DNA of 64,000 nt from Stomoxys calcitrans. Its lineage: Eukaryota > Arthropoda > Insecta > Diptera > Muscidae. The position numbers were made by a program, and so were the translations under genes. Below the pieces are notes generated by a model. The model did no database searches, had not been told where the DNA came from, and was given only the letters and a program-made list of their open reading frames with translations. Below are positions 45,596-55,834 of this stretch, in pieces. The stretch is taken from positions 92,953,819 to 93,017,818 of the forward strand of contig NC_081555.1 of assembly GCF_963082655.1 (NCBI RefSeq), given 5' to 3'. Every line of letters begins with the position of its first letter. The stretch's first letter is position 1.

Positions 45596-46249
45596 CAAGT
45601 GGCACCCACTGCACTTTGTATACGACCATTATTGTAATTATAAGATTTGTTGTCTTGTGGTCTAGGCTCGCAATAGATATATAAACAACAACAAAAATGC
45701 AAATACCCCACACACGACAAAGCGCTAACCATATGCTGTTGGCTGACCTGCATGCCAAAGGGCCAAGCACATCACATCCCCACAACACTCTCACCTAAAT
45801 AGTGATACTCTTTCTCTCGCACCATTTGTTGCTCTGGTGGGAGTATTGGTAGTGAGAGTATTGGTGGTGGCAGGAGTATTGGTAGTGAGACCAATACTCC
45901 CACCTATGGCTTTGCATTCACACTCATTACTAATGCTTTAGCAAAAAAAAAAACAACAGCAGTTTGCATTGTTTACGCTTCTTCTTGTTTTATTGAAAAT
46001 ATATTCCTCATTTTCATGGTTTTTCTGTAAAGAAAACTCATTAAAATATATAATTATATTTTTCGATTGATGCCAATTTCATTAAAACTCATTCAGCCGT
46101 TTGGCCGTAGTATGTATCACAAAATCGCTTTTATAAAACCCCTGGCCGTTTAAATTTAACAAAGGCACTTCTTTCAAACTTTGACGCAGAAGTGGCCAAT
46201 CCATGTTTTTGAAGTCGCGATATATTGATTTAGAAACAGTGGAATTCAT
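45596..46249. other. No gene; short GTGGGAGTATTGGTAGTGAG repeats
   Basis: Between 45835 and 45905 the word GAGTATTGGTAGTGAGA and its inverse (GAGACCAATACTCCCACC) recur and form a small hairpin. The rest is AT-rich without motif. Confidence 0.55.
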
Positions 46250-46459
46250 TTAGAAGTTGTATGTGACAAAAACCAGATCACGCTTGGAGACTGCAGGGGC
46301 AGATAGCTGATTGTAGAGAAAGATCTTTGACAAATGGCTGACAAAAGACGCATATAGAAGACTTGTGTAACGTCTTGTAAAGTGAGTTGGATCGGCATTA
46401 TTCATAGGAAATAGCTCAAGGATTTGCGTAGAGTCGGCAAGACAGCGCTCGACAAGCAA
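46250..46459 (-). pseudogene. CR1-like endonuclease C-terminal fragment
   Basis: The minus frame has LELFPMNNADPTHFTRRYTS, LLYASFVSHLSKIFLYNQLS and AVSKRDLVFVTY. It aligns block by block with the endonuclease at 2195-2512 (LLPVNST..., STLLDLFF, LLYDQLSASCFSNHDLI). The SDHD motif is mutated (SKRD). Its upstream part lies in the triplicated segment at 46505-47270. Confidence 0.7.
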
Positions 46460-46504
46460 GTTATAATATTATCATACTCAGTGGAAATTATATTAAAAGT
46501 TTCT

Positions 46505-47270
46505 ATTAGTACTTCCAAATCTTTTGAAGATTTTGATCTATAAACGCAAACCCAGAAGTAGTTTAGTCTTGTCATTAGATAAAAGTTCCAGAAATAAGAA
46601 TTCTATCTCTATTCCATTGAATGTATACACCTTCCGAAGCATCCAAAATACCTTTTCAACTCTATACGGTATCCAACTATGCAGGTCGTCCAGCTGTTCC
46701 TTAGTTTTTCCGTCTTCAGCATTTTGTCTGCCCCGTGGACCATCAGCGAAACGAAAGCCATTAGTACTTCCAAATCTTTTGAAGAATTTGATCTATAAAC
46801 TCAACCCAGAAGTAGTTTAGTCTTGTGATTAGATAAAAGTTCCAGAAATAAGAATTCAATCTCTATTCCATTAAATGTATACACCTTCCGAAGCATCCAA
46901 AATACCTTTTCAACTCTAGACGGTATCTAACTATGCAGGTCGTCCAGCCGTTCCTTAGTTTTTCCGTCTTCAGCATTTTGTCTGCCCCGTGGACCATCAG
47001 CGAAAAGAAAGCCATTAGTACTTCCAAATCTTTTGAAGGATTTGATCTATAAACGCAATCCAGAAGTAGTTTAGTCTTGTCATTAGATAAACGCTCCAGA
47101 AATAAGAATTCAATCTCTATTCCATTGAATGTATACACCTTCCGAAGCATCCAAAATACCTTTTCATCTCTTGAGGGTATCTAACTCTGCAGATCGTCCA
47201 TCCGTTTCTTAGTTTTTCCGTCTTCAGCATTTTGTCTGTCCCGTGGACCACCAGCAAAACGAAAACCCAT
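46505..47270 (-). repeat. 254-bp tandem triplication in CR1-like endonuclease DNA
   Basis: The word TTAGTACTTCCAAATC starts at 46506, 46761 and 47015. The three units are about 95% alike. On the minus strand they encode parts of VYTFNGIEIEFLFLE, SNDKTKLLL and SNPSKDLEVL; the third fits the endonuclease block 'CVYRPN'. The unit length is not a multiple of three, so the duplication breaks the frame. Confidence 0.85.
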
Positions 47271-48865
47271 CTTTGTTCCCTTCTATTCGGCATTGTGAGA
47301 CATATGCTCATGTCGCCCGGAGTTATATCTGTGCGTTTATTTATGGCAGTTTTCACTTCTTCTTCTGTAAACTATGCGTCGAGTTCTAAAATCTCTAGCG
47401 TGGCCTTGGTTTAAGATCTTTTACTTCAGCGGCTTCTTTAAGGGTATTCTTGATGGTGTCTCGGAATTGGTTCTTCTTCCCCCCTCTTGCCATCACAAGC
47501 AAAATTGATCCAGTTCTAGTTTTTCTAATGTACCGAAGCAACGTAGGTTTTTTCTAGTTTTACGGACATTCTCTTAGTACATCGGCGTAACTATGGCCTT
47601 CTAGAGTTGTAATAACGACCGCTTCAGCTCTTTGTTTTGATTTCCGTTATGTGACAAATACAGATTGTGTAATGCCAGCATAATTTGTGTTTCGTATTAA
47701 GGCATCTGCATCTATCTTGACACGAGATTTTAGTGTTGATGATATAATGTTGAATAGTTCCCTGAATCATTGAGAATGATGTTCTGCATTCTTTGATTTG
47801 ATAAAAAAATGTTTCCCTACTATTTGACAGCTAAACAATTATGGGGAATACTTAAACGATACCTTGTAATTATTGCGTTCCAGCACTTTGCTATACAATA
47901 TTCAATGATCCGAAAAAAATTTGTTTATATTCAAATTCAGTACATATGAAATTTCCAACATTTTATTTCGTTTAGTTCTAAAACTTGTTCATTTTTTAGA
48001 AAGCATACAAGTATATAACAATGATGATAGTACTGTTTTTGACCCCAAATCAAAGGTTATCAAGCGTATAGCAGCAAAACAGCAATTTGACAGAAAACAA
48101 AGATTATGAGACACTTTTGAGAGATTAGAATGAAATTTAAAGCGTATAAAGAGATGTATGTACAGCAATACTATTCTATTTTGTTGTACGAATATACTAT
48201 GCGAACAAAGCATTCGTTAATGAATGTAGTCAATTTAAACATCAAACAAAATGGAATTGAAACAAAAATATGGAGCGAAACCCAAGTTTCTTCTCACATT
48301 ACAAGCTTAGATAAGTGAATGGAAACACTCGTACTTTACCCAATTAGCGCACTCACGAAAAAGTTTCAATGAAAACTGAATTTTGCAATTAGGAACAAAC
48401 TAGAATATTTGAACTTGATATATTTCTACGCGTGATTTTGGTTAAATAACGTGGACCTTAGAAAAGCGACAGTAAATATTTGTGTCTTGCCAAGAGTATA
48501 CAACAATATATGAAAAATATTTTGGGTGGGCCAGGGAATCGTCAGAGACACATGTTGGTGCTACGAGAACCAAAAGCACGAAGAGCAACACAAAATTATT
48601 TTGCAAAATTTAACAAATACAAAATGTTGGTACTTTTGCAAATTAATCCAACATTGAAGGGATTCGTGGCTTGGATGAATTCTAGATTCATACTCTATTT
48701 CGAAGTTTACTAAAGATCTGTATTGTCCTAGTCGGTCAATCGTTTGAACCCAAAGACAGTACGAGAGAGAGGGGCCCTTGTAGCAGAGTTGGTAGAGAAC
48801 CACCTGCAGAATAAAGTTAGCCACTCGATGTTCTACATAAATATTTCCTATTGATGTAGCTCAGT
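47271..48865. other. Mostly no recognisable gene; possible retroelement scrap at 47275-47500
   Basis: On the minus strand 47275-47420 encodes EEEVKTAINKRTDITPGDMS, reminiscent of the region in front of RT fingers in non-LTR elements, but too short for assignment. The rest to 48865 has only short frames. Around 48775-48815 a tRNA A-box-like GTAGCAGAGTTGGTAGAG occurs without a B box. Confidence 0.45.
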
Positions 48866-49135
48866 TGCGATTATAGTTAAGCCGAATCGGTTCAGATTTA
48901 ATCTTCCGATTTTATTCCTTGAGTCTCTTGAAACGGCAATTTTTGCTGTACCAAGTATGGTCGAATCGGTCCATAGCTCTCATATAAATTGATCTTCCGA
49001 TTTCACATTACAAGGCAAGAAACACTTATCCGATTTAGCTGAAATTTCGCACTATGTTTTCTCCTATGACCTCCAGCATGAACGTCAGGTATAGTCCGAT
49101 CTTCCGATATTACTTCTTAATCCTCTAAAAAGCGT
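48866..49135 (-). mobile_element. mini-me array fragment (E19)
   Basis: Degenerate inverted units (CCGAATCGGTTCAGATTT, AGCTCTCATATAAATTGATC, CACTTATCCGATTTAGCTG) without termini. It stops at the SINE-containing duplication. Confidence 0.6.
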
Positions 49136-49136
49136 A

Positions 49137-49655
49137 AACCTATGACACTGAACACCTGGGTTCTAATCCTGGCGAGAACATCAGAAAACATTTTTCAGCG
49201 GTGGTTAAAGCCTCCTATTTCTAGCGAAATTTGTGGGGTTCTATCCCAGCAAAAGAATTGCTGAATTTTCAGAAGCTTTGTAAGAGAAATTCAAACTACC
49301 CAGCACTACCGGAGCACCATGTTCACGGTCGAAATTACAATGCAATGTCTCACTTGAATGTGCTTTCACTATGTCTGCTATGTTGTGTAGCGCATTCACC
49401 TATGACACTGAACACCTGGGTTCTAATCCTGGCGAGAACATCAGAAAACATTTTTCAGCTATGGTTATCGTCTCCTAATTCTGACGAAATTTGTGAGTTA
49501 CTATCCCAGCAAAAGACATGTTGAATTTTCAGAAGCTTTGTAAAGGAAATGCAAGCCTCCCAGCGCTGCTGGTGCAATAAGTTCGCGGGTGAAATTATAA
49601 GGCAATGTCTCACTTGAATGCGCCTTCACTATGTTTTGCAATTCAGCGCTTTTAG
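49137..49655 (+). repeat. 260-bp tandem duplication with SINE head
   Basis: CTATGACACTGAACACCTGG starts at 49140 and 49400. Each unit has the anticodon-to-B-box part of the SINE (GGTTCTAATCC), about 115 bp of SINE body, and then 145 bp of non-SINE sequence (CAGCAAAAGA, GAAGCTTTGTAA, GCAATGTCTCACTTGAATG). The A box is preserved only before the second unit (GTAGCGCATTCACC). Confidence 0.8.
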
Positions 49656-49910
49656 AAGCCCAAAATGGAGAATAAAAATCATTACCACTTCACTGATTTT
49701 TCCTTATTAATCCAATCGTCGTTTAAAATCGCTACATGTACTACCGTTAGTTTAGGGTCATGTCATAAATACAAAAACAAAGCATCCATACAGGAGTGCA
49801 ACCTAATATGCGGAGGAAGAAGCACCTACTTACACTAGTGCACCGAAAATGCGCTAGTTTCAGCACTTCAATTTTTTTGCATCGCGTTACAATTAACACA
49901 TTCTTTGGTC

Positions 49911-50010
49911 CCTTTTCATTGAGCTTAAACTTGAATGGGATATCACTGATAAGTCAGAAGTTTACCCCTGTTCATTATTGGAATGTTCATGGGCAAATTT
50001 GCATTTGCAG
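49911..50010 (+). mobile_element. SINE 3' fragment
   Basis: TTCATTGAGCTTAAACTTGA and GGAATGTTCATGGGCAAATT correspond to the 3' third of the SINE. The rest is missing. It adjoins the 3' side of the I-like element. Confidence 0.75.
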
Positions 50011-50522
50011 ATAGGGCTCGCTTCCTGTCAACTCTTCTGCTTCGAAATTTAAAATTTATTAAGGCCGCCCCAGACATTTGCATCCAAATCAGGATGATAT
50101 CTTTGTACGCTACTGCAGAAGTAACTTTGCATTCTAAATGGCAATGATCGGTATATTCCATTTAGGAGAAGGTGTTGATTTTGCAAGTGTGACAATCCGT
50201 AGACACTGGGAGAGACACGCATCTGCTGCCGTGTCTGCATGAAAGATGTCTAAACCCGCTTGATATGCCGCTAGATCTAAAGGTTCTCTCTTGTAGCTTT
50301 AAACCTCACGCTCTAGATCTTGTAGATCTATCTACCTCTGGCATCTGGGCGGTGGATACCTATCTACAGGATGATGATTTCGATGGTCTCTGCTGTAACT
50401 TCCCAGAAGGTTTTGCTTAGACAGCATGATGTCTTCACACGCGTAGAATTTTTTTCTCCTGATGGAGGTGGTCCACATGAGAACTGAAGAGACAGTTCGT
50501 CGCAGTTCGACAAATCTTAATA

Positions 50523-51622
50523 TTATTCCATGTCACAGAGCTGACGAGACCACACTGGCTCCTTACCACAGACCGGCCCATTTGCATTGTACGTGGTCAA
50601 CAAGGTTTCTTTGTCAGCACCCCAAGTGATGTCGGCAAGTGTTTTGAGGACCTTGTTTCTACTTTTGACCTTATCGCTAATTGTTGTGCCATGTGGGGAG
50701 AATGTGAAAAAGCTGGTAAATGTGACACCAAGTATTTTGGGACACTTGATGGTCGGAGTCATTTCTCCATCGACCATCAGTCAGCGCGGCATTTACATCA
50801 CACGTATTTGTAGTGTACAATGTGGCTGAAAAATTTGGTGGCAGATATCTTCAGATCTATTGCAGCGATATAAGAGGCAAGTGCGTCGATGTAGACATTC
50901 AACCTATAGCAGATGTCTTCAACGGGTCGGGGGCCTAATGCTATGATCGTACAATCGTCCGCATGTGATACGATCTCTATCCCGTCTGGGGGGAGTGCAA
51001 TGGAGAATAAGTAGAGGTTAAATAGTGCCGGAGATATCATCCCGCCGTTTCACTCTAAATTTGACAAAAGGCTCTACGGTGCTTCGACTTTTTATCCCTA
51101 AATTATTTAAAAGACTGGCGACCACACAGATAATACGCGACCCAGCGTTTCAGGCCTGGATAGAGGGACGTGTTGGCGATGTCCTCATATAATTTGGCAT
51201 GGCTGACCGTGTCGAATGCCTTCGATAGGTCCAGTGCCACGAGGTTCGTCCTATCACATTGCCTGGCTTGATTGAAGCCACGGCAGATGTGTGTGTTGAT
51301 CGCATGCAAGGCAATTATTGTGGTATGCAGTATTCGAAATCCATGCTGATGCTCGGCGAATTGAAATTCTCCAACTTGCCTCGGGGGGGAGTAGTGCCTC
51401 AAGCGTCTTGACTAATCAAGAGAAAAGGGAGATCGGTCTATACGACCCCCCCCCCAAACTCGAGTCCTTTCCAGGCTTCAGTAGCAGGCTTACTCTGCCC
51501 ATCTTCCAGACATCGGGAACTATAAGAGTGCTCAAAGGCAGGTTGAGCATCGTTTTAAGGTACTCAACTCCAGGTAGATTCAGATTCTTCAGCATCAATG
51601 TAGAGATTCCTTCAGGGCCCAA
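50523..51622 (-). pseudogene. I-like element, reverse transcriptase
   Basis: Blocks in order: MGPEGISTLMLKNL and SLLLKPGKD, GGSYRPISL; AEHQHGFRILHTTIIALHAI; LVALDLSKAFDTVSHAKL (motif A); ISPALFNLYL (end of motif B, its GVPQGG start lost); VSHADDCTII (motif C, Tyr replaced by His, codons 50954-50965); KCPKILGVTFTSFFTFSPHG and SRNKVLKTLA. The Asp pair is kept, but deletions and shifts make it inactive. Confidence 0.85.
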
Positions 51623-51999
51623 CGCCTAAGATGACTTGGCACCATGGATGACATATGTAACTTTGCCCACGGTAAATTGTTATGACTGTCCATCGGCTTG
51701 GAGACCACGCATACGACGAATGGCTCTCCTCCTAGTCCTGTCAATCTCTGGATGCACAATAAATTGCATCTCTTCGGATCAGTAACAGTTATGTCGCCAA
51801 AAGTGACTGAGGTCCTGTTATCTCGTCTAACGTGCCTCGAGATTAACTTGAAAGTAGACCACAGCTTGCCTAAACCGGTACCTAAGTAACATAGCTCCAA
51901 GTGTCCTAGCCACAAATTCTCTTATGTGCGTTGACTACTCTGTCAATTTCTAGATTCAGCTGCATCTCCTCGTAATTCAACTTGCAATACGTGGAGTTT

Positions 52000-52457
52000 T
52001 CAATCTGCTCTGCCTCGCTCGTCGTTACCTAGGGGAGATTGCCATGAAACGTCATGCGTATTTAAGTCTCCTAGAACCAAACGAACACGTTGTATATCTA
52101 TATCCCGGCAGTACCGGACTTGACCGCTATCCCGATTCACTCCATGTTGGGGTCACTAGCGCTAGGCGCAGGGGAGATAAGTCTATACTGCACGGAAAGG
52201 TGTGTCACATTCCTTAAGCGATCCTTAGGTAGCATATTGTATCCGTGATAACTGTGAAAGCTGCAGGTGTTGGTCAGCTTTGTCTCCTGAATCGGTGCAA
52301 CCAATATGTTCTTCAGACTCATAAAATCTACTACCTCGTCGATCTTGCCGCTCAGACCATTGCAATTCAATTGCAAAAAAGCTACACATCTGGCACTGGT
52401 CTGGTAATATTGGGGCTTGGATGCTGCTGTTGCCGCACGCGGGAGGTCGGGAGTCAC
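52000..52457 (-). pseudogene. I-like element, APE-type endonuclease
   Basis: The frame starts with CVAFLQLNCNGLSGKIDEVV and has APIQETKLTNTCSFHSYHGY, which carry the Asn and Glu metal-binding positions of APE endonucleases. Further on, in another frame, GDLNTHDVSWQSPLGND shows the GD.N motif (about 52070-52020). The final SDHxPI motif is not readable. Frames change at least twice. Confidence 0.8.
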
Positions 52458-52580
52458 TTAATCCGTCCACAAGGATGCCGAAGGCGGCGACGACGACGCT
52501 TGTGACCCTGTAATGTCTGTGTTCGTACCTTGCAACATATTCAGTGTGACTATAATCACGTAGTGATGGTTACACCTCAC

Positions 52581-52829
52581 CTACACCGACCGATGATGGA
52601 TGCGGTTCTGGCAAACCGAACAGAATCTGGGTGAAGGGTTCTTTTCAATCTCGGCACGGACCAGAAGCGTGCGGTGAAGGCACTCCGTGATGTGCCTTTC
52701 CCATATCGAAAAATGGAGGTACACGTGCACTGAGGCGGCAGCCCTTGCCGAGGGGGATTCCATTGGGTCTATCCGATGCGTACAACTGGATGCCATGGGA
52801 TTGACTGGCTGGCTTAGGTGAATGTCCAT
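52581..52829 (-). pseudogene. I-like element, N-terminal zinc-finger region
   Basis: The 82-codon frame ends in RAEIEKNPSPRFCSVCQNRI. 'EKNPGP..CxxC' at the beginning of a PHD-like finger is a known start of the polyprotein in this group of insect non-LTR elements. The remaining Cys/His pairs are lost by a stop codon, so the finger is incomplete. Confidence 0.6.
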
Positions 52830-52890
52830 AGTGGCATGGGGCAGATTAAGATTTTCACTCTCTTTTCAACCTAACCTAACCTTACCTAAA
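52805..52890 (+). mobile_element. LOA-like 3' tail ending in CCTAA repeats
   Basis: GCTTAGGTGAATGTCCATAG and TGGCATGGGGC match the type A 3' UTR (compare 61690-61735). The end is AACCTAACCTAACCTTACCT (52869-52888). It is in plus orientation and abuts the 5' side of the minus-strand I-like element. Confidence 0.75.
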
Positions 52891-52892
52891 GC

Positions 52893-53912
52893 TAGGTGCT
52901 TGAAATTTTGCACAAATTCTTCTTATTACGGTTGGTCGTTTGGGATTGTAAATGAGCCAAATCGGTCCATGTTTTGATATAGCTGTCATATAAACCGATC
53001 TCCTGATTAGACTACTTGAGCTTTTAGAGGGCGCAGTTTTCATACGATTTGTCTAAAATTTGCACGTTGCCTTTTGTTATGACTTTTAACAATTGTGCTA
53101 AGTACGGTTGAAATTGCTCAATAACCTGATATAGCTGCCATATAATCCGATCTTGGATCTTTACTTCTTGAGCCACTAGAGGGCGTAATTCTCAACCGAT
53201 TTGGTTGAAATTTTGTACGAAGCGTTTTGCTATGACTTTCAACAACTGTGCCAAGTATGGATCAAATCGGTCTATAACCTGATATAGCGGTCATATAAAC
53301 CGATCTTCGATCTTGACTTCTTGACCCACTGGAGGGTTCAATTATTACTTGATTTGCCTGATTAGCTGTCATATAGACCGATCTGGGATCTTTACTTCTA
53401 GAGGACGCAATTCTTATCCGATTTGGCTGAAATCTGCGCGTTGCGTTTTGTTATGACTTTCAACAGCTATGCTAAGGATGGTTCAAATAGGTACGTAATC
53501 TTATATAGCTGCCATATAAACCGCTCCTGGATCTTGACTTCTTGAGCTACTAGAGGGGGCAATTCTCATCCGATTTGGTTGAAATTGTCCACGAAGTGTT
53601 TGGTTATGACTCCCAAAACTGTGGTGAGTATGGTGCAAATCGGTACGTAACCTGATATAGCGCCCATATAAACCGATCTTCGATCTTGACTTCTTGAACC
53701 TCTGGAGAGCTCAATTATTACTTGATTTGCTTCAAAATTTTGGAGGTGATATTTTTCTACAACTTCTAACAGTCATGAGAAGTACGGTGCATATCGAACT
53801 GTAACTTGATGTAGCTCTCTTATATTCGAAAAAAAAAATTCAAAGAACTTGTCACATGATGGAAGGAATATAAGACTCGGCCCGGCCGAACTTATTGCGC
53901 TTTTACTTGTTT
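52893..53912 (-). mobile_element. mini-me element with 5' end, 3'-truncated (E18)
   Basis: Minus-strand 5' end at about 53912 (GCCCGGCCGAAC, TTTTACTTGTTTT on the plus strand). Six or so units follow to the left (ATAGCTGCCATATAAACCG and variants). The (GTCY)n tract is missing; the left end is at 52893 in the GCTTGAAATTTTGCACAAAT block. Confidence 0.8.
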
Positions 53913-53948
53913 TCGTTCTACCTAATAACCTCTAATCTAACGAAATTT

Positions 53949-54268
53949 GGAGGTCACCGTAGCGCAGAGGTTAGCATGTCCGCCTATGACGCTGAACGCC
54001 TGGGTTCGAATCCTGGCAAGACCATCAGAAAAAATTTTCAGCGGTGGTTTTCCCCTCCTAATGCTGGCAACATTTGTGAGGTAATATGCCATGTAGAACT
54101 TCTCTCCGAAGAGATGTCGCACTGCGGCACGCCGTTCGGACTCGGCTATAAAAAGGAGGCCCCTTATCATTGAGCTTAAACTTGAATCGGACTGCACTCT
54201 TTGATATGTGAGAAGTTTGCCCCTGTTCCTTAGTGGAATGTTCATGGGCAAAATTTGCAATTTGCAGT
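53949..54268 (+). mobile_element. tRNA-derived SINE, full-length
   Basis: 320 bp with an intact A box (TAGCGCAGAGG) and B box (GGTTCGAATCC), the CTATAAAAAGGAGGCC motif and a 3' end of AAAATTTGCAATTTGCAG. It is the least damaged SINE here besides 26292-26606. No clear target duplication was found. Confidence 0.88.
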
Positions 54269-55374
54269 TTAACCAAATAACAGCGGCTGGGGTAAAAGGC
54301 AACACTTATCCTTCAAATCTGCAGGAGGGCCATTGGCATAAGTTGGAGACTTTTCCAAAACATTTTTGTAAAATTTTGATAATTAAGAAAATAAATTCAA
54401 ATGATCTTTGAGTCCATTTCAATAAATGTCTTGTTTAACCTTTAACCCCTAATCCCTCACCCATACAAATTTTCTGATGCAATCGCCTACATTCAAAAAA
54501 TGCTTAAAACTCATTAAAGAGAAATTTTTTTTAATTTTTTATTAATCGAACACGATACATTAATTTGGCGATGAGGTTTTTGCGCTTTAGCACTAAATTC
54601 AAGCGCACTCTTGTATAACAATTAATTACCTTGTGTTCGCCGCCAAACATGAAAAAAAAATCGATTAATTGCATTTTTTTAATATGTTATTACCATTTTT
54701 GAATAAATCAAGTGTTTGGCATGTGTGAGTTTTACTATGGCTTTCGACAATGAGGCGGCACACAGGTACTCTCACATTTTCGCTATAAATTGTTAATGTG
54801 CATAGCACACGAAATACGCTTGGAGCATTGGTTGCTTGGCTTTAACCTCTAATTGTTGTAGTATTGCGGGGGAAATTTTTGGCAGCCCACGAGAATGTTA
54901 AAAAGCGACGGTACACCCACCCTAACACTAGGAAATGTGTGACACCAATACAAAAATATTTATAAATCATTTTGTACAGTAAGACGAGAGTATCATATGT
55001 ATGTGGTAAAGACAAACAAACTGGCGTAAAGCAAAAACAATAATTTGCCGTACAAAAAAAAAAAAAAAAAAAAACAACAACAACAACAACAGAAATATGA
55101 TAAACACCACTATCATTGGCAACAATGTGAAATATGAGAGATTTCGTGGAAACAGCACCCCACATGAAATTAATTTTAAAACAATCGCATCACTGAGATT
55201 TTTTTTTACTTTCGAATTGGTTTTGCGATAGACGGTTTCTCAGAATATACTTACGATAATTGTCAATGAATTGCTATTTACCTGAAACGAAAAACAAGAA
55301 ATTTCTATAATCAGTATAAATAAGCACAAGAGGTAATTGAAATAAATTATAATGAAAGTTTTAAGTAATTACAG
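54269..55374. other. No recognisable gene; A/T runs
   Basis: AT-rich DNA with a 20-base A run (55057-55076) followed by a CAACAACAAC stretch. The Phe-rich minus frames over this run are low-complexity. Confidence 0.55.
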
Positions 55375-55450
55375 GTAAAAGAGTTCGGCTGGGCCGCATC
55401 TTGGGAACCCACCATTATGGATTCTGCTAACGATTTATACAAAACTAGCC
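55375..55450 (+). mobile_element. mini-me 5' end fragment (E21)
   Basis: AGGTAAAAGAGTTCGGCTGG, with a degenerate hairpin (TTCGGCTGGGCCGCA) and GGGAACCCACCATTATGG. It continues for less than 30 bp. Compare 37165-37220. Confidence 0.65.
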
Positions 55451-55538
55451 GAACCGGGCCCACTCCTCTGCGCCTTCTTTAACTCTCTATTATCTTTTAG
55501 TCTTGGGACACTTCGCCCCGAATGTGTATATCGAATTG

Positions 55539-55830
55539 GTGCCACCGCAGCCTATTTCCGCACAAAACGTTGAAAGCCAGCGTTCAAATCCTGGCGATAA
55601 CATCCGACAAAATTTAAAGCGGTGGTGATCCCCTTTTAATGCTGGCGACGTTTGCCATGCATGGTCATGTAAAAATTCTCCCCAAAGAGATGTCGCACTG
55701 CGGCACCTCATTCGGACTCGCCTATAAAAAAAAGTCCCATATCATTGAGTTTAAACTTGAATCGAAAAGGGTTCATTGATGTGTGAGTGAAAAGTGTGCC
55801 CCTTCTCGGTTCCTGGGTAAATTTTTACTC
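55539..55830 (+). mobile_element. SINE, full-length but diverged
   Basis: The head has TGCCACCGCAGCCTATTTCC, a mutated A box and a B box GTTCAAATCC. The body keeps TAATGCTGGCGACGTTTG and AAAGAGATGTCGCACTGCGG. It is an older copy. Confidence 0.75.
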
Positions 55831-55834
55831 CACT

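Larger units (their letters stand above)
50050..52829 (-). mobile_element. I/Nimb-like non-LTR retrotransposon, long minus-strand copy
   Basis: This is the longest continuous retrotransposon in the window. From right to left it contains a Cys/His N-terminal region (52829-52581), APE endonuclease (52457-52000), linker, reverse transcriptase (51622-50523) and C-terminal tail (50520-50050). Frames shift repeatedly and the YADD motif is HADD, so it is inactive. The RT blocks (LVALDLSKAFDTVSHAKL, ISPALFNLYLFSIALPP) resemble I/Nimb/Ingi-group insect elements; the exact clade is uncertain. Confidence 0.8.

Noticed and set aside
48770..48830. tRNA-like GTAGCAGAGTTGGTAGAG
   Set aside because: Lacks a B box and 3' half; too little for a tRNA or SINE call.
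52860..52890. Interstitial telomere of TTAGG type
   Set aside because: Only a few imperfect units, always attached to the same retrotransposon 3' UTR, and flies lack TTAGG telomeres; better read as a retrotransposon tail.
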